The notes under the pieces are model-generated. The model did no database searches and was not told where the DNA came from. It saw nothing but the letters and a program-made list of their open reading frames with translations. A stretch of DNA of 64,000 nucleotides from Stomorhina lunata (taxonomy: Eukaryota > Arthropoda > Insecta > Diptera > Rhiniidae). A program made the position numbers and the translations under genes. The DNA is taken from positions 128,751,983 to 128,815,982 of the forward strand of contig OW121742.1 in the NCBI GenBank assembly GCA_933228675.1. Direction: 5' to 3'. Below, in pieces: positions 63,756-64,000 of this stretch. Each line of letters begins with the position of its first letter. Positions within the stretch are counted from its first letter, which is position 1.

Positions 63756-64000
63756 CTTCTTTGGAAAGGGGTTAGTAGAGATATGAAAGGTGGTAAATAG
63801 TAGAGATAATGCTTTATATTACACTGTAATTGTAAGTCACGTCTATGTTTAGAACAGTGAAGTTGTGTTAGGTTGACGCATTTTAAAGCTGTTTGTTCTA
63901 CAATCAATTTTATTTATTTACATAAATGGCGTGTTAATAATGTGGGAATTTTATATATAAATAAATTAATAATTACAATAGAAATTAATAATTACAGAAA
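63756..64000. other. AT-rich non-coding end of window
   Basis: No gene or bounded repeat seen. Confidence 0.5.

Overview
This 64 kb window is nuclear DNA of a higher fly. Coding density is low, the DNA is very AT-rich, the introns are short (46-77 bp) with GT-AG ends, and the dispersed repeats resemble those of drosophilid and calyptrate genomes. The exact species cannot be told from sequence alone; a calyptrate (blow-fly or house-fly type) is my inference. There are no bacterial-type operons, rRNA genes or CRISPR arrays.

The only well-supported protein genes are two tandem, head-to-tail bestrophin chloride-channel genes on the minus strand (26979-32262). Each was reassembled here from spliced exons with consistent reading phase: an upstream five-exon gene (517 aa) and a downstream six-exon gene (735 aa). 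They share intron positions and phases across the channel core but have unrelated C-terminal tails. Only 120 bp lie between the stop of the first and the start of the second. The upstream gene carries a terminal-inverted-repeat element in intron 3. The downstream gene carries a strong hairpin in intron 5.

The rest is largely a graveyard of transposable elements. From left to right: two small inverted-repeat elements (1.07-1.38 kb, and 2.31-2.90 kb with an 8-bp target duplication); a decayed non-LTR retrotransposon interrupted by a tRNA-derived SINE (3.0-5.2 kb); two inverted copies of an element built around a ~30-bp AT-rich minisatellite (9.1-10.6 and 16.6-17.6 kb), with related arrays at 22.7-24.2 and 26.2-26.9 kb; a GTCY-microsatellite-bearing repeat family (13.3-14.7, 51.6-52.7, 60.0-61.1 kb); a second related family with copies at 19.2, 44.2 and 62.5-63.8 kb; a hAT-like element with a nested solo LTR (33.9-34.8 kb); a TA-flanked foldback element (49.3-50.1 kb); and a second SINE copy (54.8-55.1 kb).

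Three weaker coding candidates are recorded with low confidence: a possible small secreted peptide at 8.37-8.52 kb, a possible helical exon near 11.9 kb, and a frameshifted, protein-like reading frame at 43.3-43.75 kb. The remaining stretches are AT-rich non-coding DNA in which I see only simple repeats.
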